A stretch of 64,000 nucleotides of DNA from Lactobacillus iners DSM 13335. Its GTDB lineage: Bacteria; Bacillota; Bacilli; Lactobacillales; Lactobacillaceae. The translations under genes and the position numbers were made by a program. A model generated the notes under the pieces. That model worked only from the letters and a program-made list of their open reading frames with translations, ran no database searches and was not told the origin of the DNA. Where the stretch lies: positions 41,951 to 105,950 of the forward strand of contig NZ_GG700804.1 of assembly GCF_000160875.1 (NCBI RefSeq). The letters run 5' to 3'. Shown here in pieces: positions 43,885-53,588 of the stretch (positions are counted from its first letter, which is position 1; every line of letters begins with the position of its first letter).

Positions 43885-45114
43885 TTATTTCATCATAGCC
43901 TTTTTAAGTGCCTTAAACACACTATCATCAGTCTGTAAAATTAAACGTGGATATATTCTTCTAATTAAGATCAATATCCCTATTAAAAAGCCTACTGTTA
44001 TTGAAATTGAAATTAATATTTCCCACGTAGATGCTACTTCATAAATAATTCTAATTGGCATCATAAATGAAGAAATAAAAGGAACATATGATAAAACAAA
44101 TAACAAGTTACTATGTACATTATTATTAAATTGTGTAGCTAAAATAAAACACAAAATAATCAAAATTGTCATAAATTGGGCAGTTTTACCTGCATTTTCT
44201 GGCTTAGAAGCCAAAGCTCCACATAATGCAGCCAAAATAAGACAAATGATTAATGCAGCAACAACATATATCAGACTATAAACACCTATATTACCTAAAA
44301 TTGCACCAACAAAAGGATCAAATTGATGTACTAATGTTTTACCTTCTTTAAAATAAGGTAATAATCGCCAAATGCTATATCCACCTACAAGATAAATGCC
44401 TATGTGCAATAATACTTCTCCAATTAATCCCATTATTTTACCAATAAAGTAATCACCACCAGGCATACTTGAAAAAACAACTTCCATAATCTTAGTTCCT
44501 TTTTCTGTAGCAATTTCCTGTGTAGTAACACCATTATATATCAACAAAATGAAATATAAGATAAAACAGACAGCATAGAAACAGATTATTTTAATACCTG
44601 TATCATTTTTGATTTCTTTGGACTTTTCTGCTTGTTTTACATGTACCTCAGGTACTGTCATAATTTTCTTTTTTTGTTCATTAGATAGCTTAGCTGTAGC
44701 AAAATTAATATTATTTTGTAGTCCAGATATAATTACACTACTTCTTTTATGAATATTGCTAGAATCAGTTGGTTGCAGATAAACCGTTGCATCCAATTGC
44801 TGATTCTTTTTAATAGTCAAGTAAAGATAACCTTTAATTTTCCCTTTTTCAAATAATTTACTAGCTGTAGCTTGATTGTCATAAAGTTTAACATCTGGAT
44901 TAGCTTTTAAATTGGTTTTTAGTAAATTATCTTTACAAACTACAGCAATCCTATTATCAGTGTCATTCTTTTGGTGAGCACTCTTAGCTGTAGCAAGACC
45001 AATGATGATATTAATGCCAACAATAATGAATGGACCTAATACCATAAATATAAAGCCCCAAGATTTTATTTGGCGAAAAAATGTTTCCTTGGCAACAATT
45101 AATATCTTTTTCAT
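43885..45114 (-). CDS. ABC-2 family exporter permease (NatB-like)
   Basis: A 409-residue membrane subunit: one N-terminal span (about residues 20-42), a large extracytoplasmic domain of about 130 residues, then five or six spans. Motifs TEKGTKIMEVVFSSMPGGDYFIGK fit the ABC-2/NatB family used for sodium or drug/peptide export. Its start overlaps the ATPase gene by four bases (ATGA), so the pair is translationally coupled. Substrate is not evident. Confidence 0.85.
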   Translation of the reverse strand: MKKILIVAKETFFRQIKSWGFIFMVLGPFIIVGINIIIGLATAKSAHQKNDTDNRIAVVCKDNLLKTNLKANPDVKLYDNQATASKLFEKGKIKGYLYLTIKKNQQLDATVYLQPTDSSNIHKRSSVIISGLQNNINFATAKLSNEQKKKIMTVPEVHVKQAEKSKEIKNDTGIKIICFYAVCFILYFILLIYNGVTTQEIATEKGTKIMEVVFSSMPGGDYFIGKIMGLIGEVLLHIGIYLVGGYSIWRLLPYFKEGKTLVHQFDPFVGAILGNIGVYSLIYVVAALIICLILAALCGALASKPENAGKTAQFMTILIILCFILATQFNNNVHSNLLFVLSYVPFISSFMMPIRIIYEVASTWEILISISITVGFLIGILILIRRIYPRLILQTDDSVFKALKKAMMK

Positions 45115-46004
45115 AAACCTTCACCCGCCTTTTGCTTAAATATCTCATTCAAAGTAGGAGGCTCCTGATCAAATGTTTGGATATATTTTCCTTGTGATAA
45201 GATATCAAAAATTGTATAACCATATTCAGCCGAAGTTAAGTATAATTTGATTCGACCATCATTAAGTAATTCTGCTTTTTCAACACCCTCAATTTTGGAT
45301 AAGTCCTCAATAGCCATAGAGGTTCTAACATATATCCGCGTTAAGCCGAATTTATTACGCACATCATAAGTATTTCCGTTAAGCACAACTTTACCATTGT
45401 CTATCATTACCACGTCATCACATAGCTCTTCTACATTAGACATATTATGATCTGAGAAGATAACTGTTGCTCCTTTACTTTTTTGATTAAGAATCTCACG
45501 CTTCATTATTTCAACATTCAAAGGATCTAATCCACTAAAAGGTTCATCTAAAATAATTAATTGTGGATTATGAATAAGAGTCGCAATCATTTGCACTTTT
45601 TGTTGATTTCCTTTAGAAAGACTTTTTATTTTGTCATCAACCTTTCCTTTAACTTCAAGTCGCGACATCCAGTCAGCTAATAATTTATCGATTTCTTTAT
45701 CATCCATTCCTTTTAACCTAGCTAAGAATTTAATCTGTTGCTTAATCTTGAATTTAGGTAACAAACTACGTTCTTCGGGTAAATAACCCACACTATTGTA
45801 ATCACCTGCTCCGAATGGATGACCGTCAATTGAAATAGCACCACTATATTCCACAAATTTTAAAATACTATGAAAAATAGTAGTTTTACCAGATCCATTT
45901 TTTCCGATCAATCCCAAAATATGTCCATCTTGAGCAGTAAAGTTAACATCATATAAGACTTGTTTATTGCCAAAACTCTTATTTAACTGCTTAATTGTTA
46001 ACAT
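45111..46004 (-). CDS. ABC exporter ATPase (NatA-like)
   Basis: Nucleotide-binding subunit for the adjacent permease. From the ATG at 46004 (MLTIKQLNKSFGNKQ), after GAGGAGG, the product is 297 residues. Walker A is GKNGSGKTT (near residue 35), the signature is LSKGNQQKVQ and Walker B LIILDEPFSGLDP; a C-terminal extension of about 80 residues is typical of the NatA/CcmA type. The longer frame from 46040 lacks a ribosome site. Confidence 0.9.
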   Translation of the reverse strand: MLTIKQLNKSFGNKQVLYDVNFTAQDGHILGLIGKNGSGKTTIFHSILKFVEYSGAISIDGHPFGAGDYNSVGYLPEERSLLPKFKIKQQIKFLARLKGMDDKEIDKLLADWMSRLEVKGKVDDKIKSLSKGNQQKVQMIATLIHNPQLIILDEPFSGLDPLNVEIMKREILNQKSKGATVIFSDHNMSNVEELCDDVVMIDNGKVVLNGNTYDVRNKFGLTRIYVRTSMAIEDLSKIEGVEKAELLNDGRIKLYLTSAEYGYTIFDILSQGKYIQTFDQEPPTLNEIFKQKAGEGL

Positions 46005-46050
46005 AAGATTCGCCTCCTCACATATAGTAAAAGATATCATATGAAAATAA

Positions 46051-46080
46051 AAAAAGATATATGTACATATATCTTTTTTA
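46051..46080 (-). terminator. Terminator of pgi
   Basis: Perfect palindrome AGATATATGTACATATATCT (46055-46074) flanked by A- and T-runs, directly after the pgi stop. Confidence 0.75.
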
Positions 46081-46095
46081 GCAAATTATAAGTTA

Positions 46096-47436
46096 TTAAA
46101 GTCTCTTAGTTAAATCATCATGTAAATCTTCATAACCAGGCTTGTTTAAAAGACCAAACATATTACGTTTATAGCTTTCAACACCTGGTTGGTTGAATGG
46201 ATTAATTCCATTCAAATATCCAGATATACCTACTGCCAATTCGAAGAAGTAAATCATATAACCTAATGTATGTTCACTTTGATCTGCAATATTGACAGTC
46301 ATCACTGGAACTCCACCATCTGTATGTGCTAAAACTACACCTTCATATGCACGATCGTTGACATAATTCATCGTCTTACCAGATAAGAAGTTTAACTGGT
46401 CTAGATTTTCAGCATCATTTGGAATAGTAATGTCATGACTTGGATTTTCTACTCGCACAACAGTTTCCATCAAATTGCGACGCCCTTCTTGAATATATTG
46501 ACCCAATGAATGTAAATCAGTAGTAAAGTTTGCACTAGATGGATAAATACCCTTTTGGTCTTTACCTTCAGATTCACCGAACAATTGTTTCCACCATTCA
46601 CCAAACATTCTCAATGTTGGTTCGTAATTCTCTAGCAATTCTGTAGTAAATCCTTTGCGGTACAAAATATTTCTTAAAGCAGCATACTTATATGGATTAT
46701 CACCTAAAACATCAGTAGTTTGATAGTCACTGCGTGCATCAGCTGCACCTTTCATCAAGGCATCAATATCACCACCAGCAACTGCTATTGGTAAAAGACC
46801 TACTGCTGATAATACTGAGAAACGTCCTCCTAAATCATCAGGAACAACAAATTCTTCATATCCCTCAGCATCTGCTTCAGTCTTTAAAGCACCTTTTTGA
46901 CGATCAGTTGTAGCATAAATTCTCTTAGCTGCTTCTTCTTTACCATACTTAGCAACTAATTTTTCTTTCAACACACGAAAGGCAATGGATGGTTCTGTAG
47001 TAGTACCTGACTTAGAAATAATATTTAAGCTGAAGTCTTTATCACCTAACCATTCAATTAAATCATATAAATATGAACCAGAAATTGAATTACCACAGAA
47101 AACAACAGTTGGATACTTTTCTTTGCCTTTGCCATAAAAAGCACTATTTAAAAATTCAATCGCAGCTTGAGCTCCTAAATAAGATCCACCAATTCCAATT
47201 CCGATTAAAACTTCAGAATCTTTTTGGATTTTAGCAGCAGCTTTTTTAATTCGGGCAAATTCATCTTTATCATAATTTACAGGTAAATCAATCCAGCCAC
47301 GGAAGTCTGCTCCTGCTCCAGTTCCTTCACGTAATTCTTGATCTGCAGCGTTCACCATAGCTTGCATTTCCTTTAATTCATTATCATGAACAAAAGGTGC
47401 CAATTTACTATCGTCAAAACTTAAAACTTTTGTCAT
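46096..47436 (-). CDS. pgi: Glucose-6-phosphate isomerase
   Basis: Interconverts glucose-6-phosphate and fructose-6-phosphate. The 446-residue product, the compact Gram-positive length, shows [12 protein letters not shown] near residue 78, [13 protein letters not shown] near 143 and the C-terminal PGI signature around [14 protein letters not shown]. It stands alone with its own terminator. Confidence 0.97.
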   Translation of the reverse strand: MTKVLSFDDSKLAPFVHDNELKEMQAMVNAADQELREGTGAGADFRGWIDLPVNYDKDEFARIKKAAAKIQKDSEVLIGIGIGGSYLGAQAAIEFLNSAFYGKGKEKYPTVVFCGNSISGSYLYDLIEWLGDKDFSLNIISKSGTTTEPSIAFRVLKEKLVAKYGKEEAAKRIYATTDRQKGALKTEADAEGYEEFVVPDDLGGRFSVLSAVGLLPIAVAGGDIDALMKGAADARSDYQTTDVLGDNPYKYAALRNILYRKGFTTELLENYEPTLRMFGEWWKQLFGESEGKDQKGIYPSSANFTTDLHSLGQYIQEGRRNLMETVVRVENPSHDITIPNDAENLDQLNFLSGKTMNYVNDRAYEGVVLAHTDGGVPVMTVNIADQSEHTLGYMIYFFELAVGISGYLNGINPFNQPGVESYKRNMFGLLNKPGYEDLHDDLTKRL

Positions 47437-47657
47437 CTTTCAAACTTCTTTCTATGAGAATTAAAACTGTATACACTTTCATTTTAGCAGAAAAAATCCG
47501 AAAAAATACTACAATCGTATGTTACCGCAAACAATTATCATTTAGATGATGAAAACACTTGAAATACTAACTGATCTAGCTTGTTGAAAAGTATTTATAA
47601 TTAAAATTTGGCGTTTTTTAAAAATATCAGTAAAATATCAGTATAAGGAGTAAATTG

Positions 47658-49838
47658 ATGATAAATAACAAATATAATTTTAGGCAAAGTAAAGTATGTT
47701 TTTTAACGATACTAACTATATTATTCTGGTTAAAATACATGTTTGCCTTTTACTTTTATTTTAAATTACAACTAAATGATTATTACCAACAAATTATTGC
47801 ATTGATCTCTTCTCTAGGCTCAACAATAATTTTATTTAGTATTGCCTTTTATATTACTAAGCCACTTTTGTCATATATTTTTATGATTTTGTTGGATATC
47901 GCCAATACTACATTATTATTTTCAAATATTATTTACTTTAGGCAATTCAACGACTTTTTAACCTTTAAAACGATTCAAAATACTAGTAAAGTGACGCAAG
48001 GTTTAGGTAAAAGTACTGTTGCATTGATGCAACCATTAGATATTTTAATCTGGTTAGACATCATCGTTATTGTTTGTTTATTGGTGTTAAAAATAATTAA
48101 GCTTGATCAGCGACATTATAATATTAATTTTTCTTTTGCCATTACATCATTTGGACTTTTCATTGCCTTGCTAAACTTAGCATTAGCGGAAACAGCTCGA
48201 CCAAAATTATTACGTAATACTTTTGATCGTTCTTACGTTGTCAAATACATTGGCTTAAGCAATTATACGCTATATGATTTAACACGCAGTGCACAATCTG
48301 GCAGTAGCAAAAGAAATATTAATGCTAGCCAAATCAATAAAATTTTAGCTTATACTAGGAAAAAATATGCTGGCATTAATCCTAAATATTTTGGCAAAGC
48401 TAAAGGTAAAAATGTCATTATATTACATCTAGAAAGTTTCCAACAATTTTTAATTGATTTAAAGATTAACAATAAAGAAGTAACACCTTTTTTAAATAGT
48501 ATTTATCATAGCAAAAATACTATTTCCTACAAAAACTTTTTCCACCAAGTAGGTTTAGGGAGAACTAGTGATGCTGAGACGATGCTAGAAACTGGCACTT
48601 TTGGTATTGCCGATGGATCTTTATTCTCGTCATTAGGTAATGAAAACACCTTCCAAGCAGCTCCTCAAATTTTAAGACAACGAGGCTACACATCCGCTGT
48701 TTTTCATGGAAACATCGGTACATTTTGGAATCGTAATGAAGTCTATAAAAATTTAGGCTATAATTATTTCTTCGACTCATCATATTATTTCAACGAGAAG
48801 AAAGATAAAGTTGGCTACGGACTTAAAGATAAATTGCTTTTTGCCGAGAGTATCAAATATCTAGAACAACTGCAACAACCTTTTTATGTCAAATTTTTAA
48901 CAGTAACTAACCACTATCCCTATAATATGGACACTGAAGATTTAGATAAAGATTTTAAAACTACCAATACTAACAACACCACCATTAATAACTATTTTCA
49001 AACTGCTCATTATTTAGATCAATCAATCAGAGAGTTTTTTGAATATTTGAAAAAATCGGGCCTAGACAAAAAATCAATAGTAATTTTATATGGAGATCAT
49101 TATGGTGTAGGTAGCTCAGACAATGAAACTAATGCCCTAGCTCCTATTCTCAACAAAGCTGATAAACCATGGAGTGAATATGACACTATTAACTTGCAAC
49201 GAGTTCCATTTATGATCCATATGAACGGACTAAAAGGTGGTATCAAATCCAATATTGCTGGCGAAATTGATGTTTTACCAACTTTACTTCACTTACTAGG
49301 TATTGATACTAAAAACTACATTCAATTTGGTAATGACCTATTATCTAATAAGCGGCAAAAATTTGTTATTTTCAGAAATGGCACAATCATTACACCACAT
49401 TATATTATTATGGGCGGTAGAAATAATCTTAATCGAATATACGATTTTAACACTGGTGAAAAAATCAATAATCTGACAGATAAACAAAAAGCCCATATTG
49501 AGCATTTAATTAAGCAAGCGGCTAAGTCTTTACGTTACTCCGATTTATTGAATAATCGTAATCTTTTACGTTTCTATACCCCAAAGGGTTTCATTCCAGT
49601 CGACCCTTTAACTTTCAATTATCAATTGAATTATCTTAATATGATTAGAATTAGAAAAATGGTAGGCAATAATTCAACTTCCCTTTATTCTGAAAATAGA
49701 GGTTCAACTATTGATATGTACAAAACAGATGCATTCCAAATTAATAAAGATAAATTATTCGACCTTCCTGCAAATGTTATTAAGACACGAAAAGAAGCAA
49801 AAAACTTATTAAAAGAAGATGCACCACTAAATAAATAG
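47658..49838 (+). CDS. ltaS: LtaS-type sulfatase-fold phosphoglycerol transferase
   Basis: Membrane enzyme of the lipoteichoic acid synthase family, which polymerises glycerol phosphate from phosphatidylglycerol outside the cell. The 726-residue product has five N-terminal spans (to about residue 185) and an extracellular sulfatase domain. The metal-site LHLES (near 257), the catalytic threonine in GRTSDAETMLE (near 300), HGNIGTFWNR and YGDHYG (near 480) are present. Start is the ATG at 47658, after AAGGAG. A C-terminal extension of about 100 residues follows the domain. Lactobacilli often carry several paralogues, so the precise role is uncertain. Confidence 0.86.
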   Translation: MINNKYNFRQSKVCFLTILTILFWLKYMFAFYFYFKLQLNDYYQQIIALISSLGSTIILFSIAFYITKPLLSYIFMILLDIANTTLLFSNIIYFRQFNDFLTFKTIQNTSKVTQGLGKSTVALMQPLDILIWLDIIVIVCLLVLKIIKLDQRHYNINFSFAITSFGLFIALLNLALAETARPKLLRNTFDRSYVVKYIGLSNYTLYDLTRSAQSGSSKRNINASQINKILAYTRKKYAGINPKYFGKAKGKNVIILHLESFQQFLIDLKINNKEVTPFLNSIYHSKNTISYKNFFHQVGLGRTSDAETMLETGTFGIADGSLFSSLGNENTFQAAPQILRQRGYTSAVFHGNIGTFWNRNEVYKNLGYNYFFDSSYYFNEKKDKVGYGLKDKLLFAESIKYLEQLQQPFYVKFLTVTNHYPYNMDTEDLDKDFKTTNTNNTTINNYFQTAHYLDQSIREFFEYLKKSGLDKKSIVILYGDHYGVGSSDNETNALAPILNKADKPWSEYDTINLQRVPFMIHMNGLKGGIKSNIAGEIDVLPTLLHLLGIDTKNYIQFGNDLLSNKRQKFVIFRNGTIITPHYIIMGGRNNLNRIYDFNTGEKINNLTDKQKAHIEHLIKQAAKSLRYSDLLNNRNLLRFYTPKGFIPVDPLTFNYQLNYLNMIRIRKMVGNNSTSLYSENRGSTIDMYKTDAFQINKDKLFDLPANVIKTRKEAKNLLKEDAPLNK

Positions 49839-49859
49839 TGCAAAAAATTGCATATAAAA

Positions 49860-49948
49860 AAAGACTATGATCAAAATATAGTGCTCTCAAATAGTTAGAT
49901 GCTTAATCCAGCTTTATGGAAACACTACAAATTTATCATAGTCATTTT
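49860..49948. terminator. Long-loop inverted repeat between converging genes
   Basis: GACTATGAT (49863-49871) pairs with ATCATAGTC (49935-49943), flanked by A-run and T-run like a bidirectional terminator. The two arms are 63 bases apart, with a second stem TAGTG/CACTA inside. This is an unusually large loop for a terminator. Confidence 0.5.
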
Positions 49949-49953
49949 TATAG

Positions 49954-50667
49954 CTAAATATCAAAATTTAGTTCATCATATTTATAACCAACACCCCAAA
50001 CTGTAATAATAACATGCGGTCCTACTTTCTCTAATTTTTGGCGTAAGGTTTTTACATGTGTATCAATCGTCCGAGCATCACCAAAATATTCATTGCCCCA
50101 TACCAATTCCAATAATTTTTTACGTGAAAAAACCTGCGTCGGACTACTAGCTAATATTGTTAAAATAGCGAATTCTTTCGGCGAAAGGCTATTAATCTCC
50201 TGCTTATTAAAAATAACTTTATGTTTTTCCGGATAAATCTTTAAATACTTTGTACAAATAACTTGCTCAATATTGAGATTAACTCTTTTGCCACGTTCCA
50301 AATTAATTCGGCGATATAAAGCTTTGATTCTCGCAACCATCAAAAGTGGACTAAATGGGCGTGCTAAATAACCATCTGCCCCTTGTTGCAATGAAGAGAT
50401 CAATTCTTCTTCAAATTTCTTTTCAGCTAAAACCAGAATCGGTGTTTCTAATGATATATTGCGAATATACTTTACTACTTCAACTCCATCAAGTGAAGGT
50501 AGCTCTACATCTACTAAGACTAAATTATATTTATTTTTGTTCAAACTATACATTTTGGTACCAATAACCCCATCAGTAGCAATATCGTAATTCCACTTTT
50601 CCTTCATAAAAAAAGCTTCTAGAATTTGGATAATAGCTTCTTCTTTTTCGATTAATAGTATATTCAT
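49954..50667 (-). CDS. OmpR-type response regulator with degenerate receiver
   Basis: A 237-residue regulator with an N-terminal CheY-like receiver (about 1-118) and an intact winged-helix DNA-binding domain (about 135-232, with LSPKEFAILTIL and IDTHVKTLRQKL). The phospho-acceptor position is D53 (LVLVDVELP). Other conserved receiver residues have changed: the acidic pair is E7-K8, the switch Thr/Ser is alanine (ILVLAE), and the invariant lysine is arginine (GYLARPF). No kinase gene adjoins it. It may act without phosphorylation. SdpI-like and manA genes lie upstream on the same strand. Confidence 0.88.
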   Translation of the reverse strand: MNILLIEKEEAIIQILEAFFMKEKWNYDIATDGVIGTKMYSLNKNKYNLVLVDVELPSLDGVEVVKYIRNISLETPILVLAEKKFEEELISSLQQGADGYLARPFSPLLMVARIKALYRRINLERGKRVNLNIEQVICTKYLKIYPEKHKVIFNKQEINSLSPKEFAILTILASSPTQVFSRKKLLELVWGNEYFGDARTIDTHVKTLRQKLEKVGPHVIITVWGVGYKYDELNFDI

Positions 50668-50668
50668 C

Positions 50669-51058
50669 TTAATCTTTAAATCCCTTGGTTAGTTTATGCT
50701 TAACTTTATCCGGCTCAATATAGTCATAAGGCAATAAATCACGTGCTTTTAAGAAACGCTGTAATGCTTTTTCTGTACTGATAAAAGGAAAAATTATAAA
50801 TAAATAAAAAGTCAGCAGCCATAAAACGATACAACCATCCCACTTTAACAAGTGGATGATTAAGCCTAATCCAAATTGAATACTACCATAAAGCATAAAA
50901 TATTTAGCAGCACTTTTTTGAGCAAATTTAAAGCCTTCTTCGCTCACCATTGCCAAATATGACACATAACCATAAAGATTATTCGGCTTTTTAGCTGGTG
51001 ATATTAACCAAATTAAGCCAATCATAAATAAAATAATTCCACATGCAATATATAACAT
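50669..51058 (-). CDS. SdpI-family membrane protein
   Basis: A 129-residue protein with three spans (about residues 2-20, 49-68 and 73-95) and the family-type loop NNLYGYVSYLAMVSEEGFKFAQ after the first span. SdpI of Bacillus is an immunity and signal protein against the SdpC toxin, but most family members have unknown roles. It stops two bases before the orphan regulator starts, so the two are likely co-transcribed. No toxin gene is near. Confidence 0.72.
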   Translation of the reverse strand: MLYIACGIILFMIGLIWLISPAKKPNNLYGYVSYLAMVSEEGFKFAQKSAAKYFMLYGSIQFGLGLIIHLLKWDGCIVLWLLTFYLFIIFPFISTEKALQRFLKARDLLPYDYIEPDKVKHKLTKGFKD

Positions 51059-51069
51059 TTTTATTCATC

Positions 51070-52038
51070 CTATTCTTCATTAGTAGGTACAGAAATAATA
51101 ATTTTTAAACTTTCGCCAACAAATTTAAAATTATTATATTTGTTAGGAACAATAAAACTATCACCTAATGATAAATTATAGTCATTGCCATCAAAAATCA
51201 ACTTACCCTGCCCACTAATCACTGAAACCAACAAATATTGGTAATTTAACATATTCCATTCAAATTCCCCGAAAACATCCAATTGCCATAGATAAAAATG
51301 AGGTGAATATGGAGGATTAGCCAAACGAACCAAGGTAGCAGCAGGAAACTTGCTAACTGCTCTTTCTAAATAAGGATCGACATGTGGCACTTGAATCGTA
51401 TCTAGCGACTGCTGAATATGTAACTCTCTTTTTTGTCCTGTTTTATTATCAATCCGATCCCAATCATATAATCGATAAGTAACATCACTTGATTGTTGCG
51501 TTTCAATAACCATGATTCCTTTGGTTAAAGCGTGAACACAACCCGCAGGAACATATAAAAAATCACCAGTTTTGATTGGCACATATCGTAACAATTTGTT
51601 CCATTGACCATTTTTTATCCATGCTGCTAATTGCTCCTTTGTTTCAGCATGATGACCGTAGATTAACTTCGCACCTGGCTCAGCTTGTAAAATATACCAA
51701 CATTCAGTTTTACCTGAATCATTTTCATGAATTTTGGCATATTCATCATCTGGATGCACCTGTACTGATAAATTATCATTAGCATCTAATAATTTAACTA
51801 AAAGGGGAAACTCAGCAGCATGCGGTTGACCAAATAAATCAGGTTTTTGCTGATATAGTTCTCGCAAATTAAGACCTTGATATGAACCTTTTATAACTGT
51901 TGAGGAACAATTTGGATACCCAGAAATAATCCAGGCTTCTCCAATCTTACCTTCTGGTAAATCATTAAAAATTTTTTCAAACTTACGAGAGCCCCATATC
52001 TTAGAACGAAAATAGGGTTTTAAAAAAATTGGTTCCAA
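51070..52038 (-). CDS. manA: Mannose-6-phosphate isomerase, class I
   Basis: Zinc enzyme interconverting mannose-6-phosphate and fructose-6-phosphate. The 322-residue product, the short Firmicute form, begins MEPIFLKPYFRSKIWGSRKF and has the cupin metal motif LSVQVHPDDEYA near residue 94, a glutamate in GKTECWYIL and VPAGCVHAL near residue 163. The start codon is TTG after GAGGT. It lies between an unrecognised gene and the SdpI-like gene. Confidence 0.94.
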   Translation of the reverse strand: MEPIFLKPYFRSKIWGSRKFEKIFNDLPEGKIGEAWIISGYPNCSSTVIKGSYQGLNLRELYQQKPDLFGQPHAAEFPLLVKLLDANDNLSVQVHPDDEYAKIHENDSGKTECWYILQAEPGAKLIYGHHAETKEQLAAWIKNGQWNKLLRYVPIKTGDFLYVPAGCVHALTKGIMVIETQQSSDVTYRLYDWDRIDNKTGQKRELHIQQSLDTIQVPHVDPYLERAVSKFPAATLVRLANPPYSPHFYLWQLDVFGEFEWNMLNYQYLLVSVISGQGKLIFDGNDYNLSLGDSFIVPNKYNNFKFVGESLKIIISVPTNEE

Positions 52039-52065
52039 TCTTTAATACCTCACCTTATTAAAATT

Positions 52066-53457
52066 TTATTCATAATCCTGCAAATTTAAAGGATACTTTT
52101 GCAAGCGTTTTTGAATTCTTTTAGGAATAATTACATAGACATTGTCAGTTAATGTTATTTTTTGTGGTACAACACCTTGTTCTATCCATTCTGTCAATTC
52201 AACAGGTAATTTACTAATATAACTAAAAGTAGTGATATATCCTTTTGCTACTACCTTATTTTGACGTAACCACTGTTGCAAACGCCACCACAATAACCAA
52301 CGATATATAGTATTATCATCAGAAAATACTTTTTGCATATATTTAAGCACTAATTGATGCTTGGTCGCTAATTTAAAATATCTCAACCCATTGCTGTAAT
52401 TGCAATAATATGGATTGGCATCACTATCTGCAAAAATATTAAATCCTAAAAGATCCTGATCACAACTTTGGGTATCATTCATGACATCTTCTAAAATTTT
52501 GTTTAGTGACAATGGAATGGATTTAACTACTATTTTAGAAAGTGCCGTTATATTTTTCTTTAAATTAACACCATTGATAACTTTATTAACATCAAGACGT
52601 GCGTCTTCATAGGTCAATTGAGAAGTTAAATATTTTTCTAAATAATCGTGAATAAATGCACTCAGTACTTCCATATGTTCATAATTACGAAACATTATAG
52701 CTATCTTTTCTTGTACCAACATATTATAGTCATCTTCAGTCAACAAATCACCCGATAGCATATTTTCCTTACAAAATTCAAGTGGATATACTGAATTATC
52801 AATATACCATTGTTCATCAAATTTACAAATTAAGGTTAGCTTTCGTTGATAAACAAATTCTAAAATATTTACTAACCAAGCAATTTTATCATCAACTATT
52901 GCTTTTTTTATGATAGACGCCATATTTAGATAATTCATGTAATAATGCTTAGAAACAATCAACCGCTGGATTAAAAATAACAGTTTGACAACAATTTGCC
53001 ATGAATAATTTTGAACTAAACTTAATAACTCAGCAGAAGTTAAGCCTAATTTATTACACACAGACTTTAATTCAGGAATCTTTAAATGATAATCATACTT
53101 AAAATCATAAACATACCAACTATCATGCTTTATACCTTCATTAATGATGATTTGGCCATCACGATCTAGCAAAAAAGAAGGCATTGTTTGATTAGTTATA
53201 GACCAATTTAAAATAGGACTAAGCAATTGATCTTTTCTTAATAATTTATCAAATGCTTCAAAATAGATAGCATCCCCAGTCAGGGCATACGCTTTTACAC
53301 TAGTACTAAAACAATCATACGAAATATTTTTGATATTTCTAACTAGATTCTTCAATCTCCACAATTGTTCACTATTCAGCTGTTCTAATTCAGGAAAAGT
53401 CAGAAAGTCATTAACTCTATTAGCAAAATATTTACAATCAGCTATTGATAATACCAT
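52066..53457 (-). CDS. Protein of unknown function, 463 residues
   Basis: I do not recognise this protein. It is 463 residues, apparently soluble and mostly helical, with no signal peptide, membrane span, nucleotide loop or zinc pattern that I can see. It is rich in aromatic residues, with a W-rich stretch YRWLLWWRLQQWLRQ near residue 393, and has about seven scattered cysteines. The start at 53457 has only a weak GGGGG-type ribosome site at some distance. It precedes manA on the same strand with a 27-base gap and may share its transcript. Base use resembles its neighbours. Confidence 0.75.
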   Translation of the reverse strand: MVLSIADCKYFANRVNDFLTFPELEQLNSEQLWRLKNLVRNIKNISYDCFSTSVKAYALTGDAIYFEAFDKLLRKDQLLSPILNWSITNQTMPSFLLDRDGQIIINEGIKHDSWYVYDFKYDYHLKIPELKSVCNKLGLTSAELLSLVQNYSWQIVVKLLFLIQRLIVSKHYYMNYLNMASIIKKAIVDDKIAWLVNILEFVYQRKLTLICKFDEQWYIDNSVYPLEFCKENMLSGDLLTEDDYNMLVQEKIAIMFRNYEHMEVLSAFIHDYLEKYLTSQLTYEDARLDVNKVINGVNLKKNITALSKIVVKSIPLSLNKILEDVMNDTQSCDQDLLGFNIFADSDANPYYCNYSNGLRYFKLATKHQLVLKYMQKVFSDDNTIYRWLLWWRLQQWLRQNKVVAKGYITTFSYISKLPVELTEWIEQGVVPQKITLTDNVYVIIPKRIQKRLQKYPLNLQDYE

Positions 53458-53512
53458 AACTAAACAACGCCCCCATTTTTTAGGTCTTTATTAAGATAAT
53501 AGCATATAAAAA

Positions 53513-53551
53513 ATAAAATGACTCCTTATTTCAAAGAAAGAGCCATTTTAA
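53513..53551 (-). terminator. Terminator of the Bce-type operon
   Basis: Minus strand AAAATGGCTC/GAGTCATTTT stem (one G-U) followed by a T-rich tract, after the permease gene. Confidence 0.75.
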
Positions 53552-53588
53552 ATAATCATACTTAATCAGAGAAAATTTAACTAATACT

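Noticed and set aside
47437..47657. Possible small RNA or leader between pgi and ltaS
   Set aside because: The 220-base divergent gap shows only AT-rich promoter-like sequence and no stable helix or extra frame.
50669..51058. Toxin-immunity system based on the SdpI-like protein
   Set aside because: No sdpABC-like or other toxin gene is near, and SdpI-family proteins are widespread without toxins.
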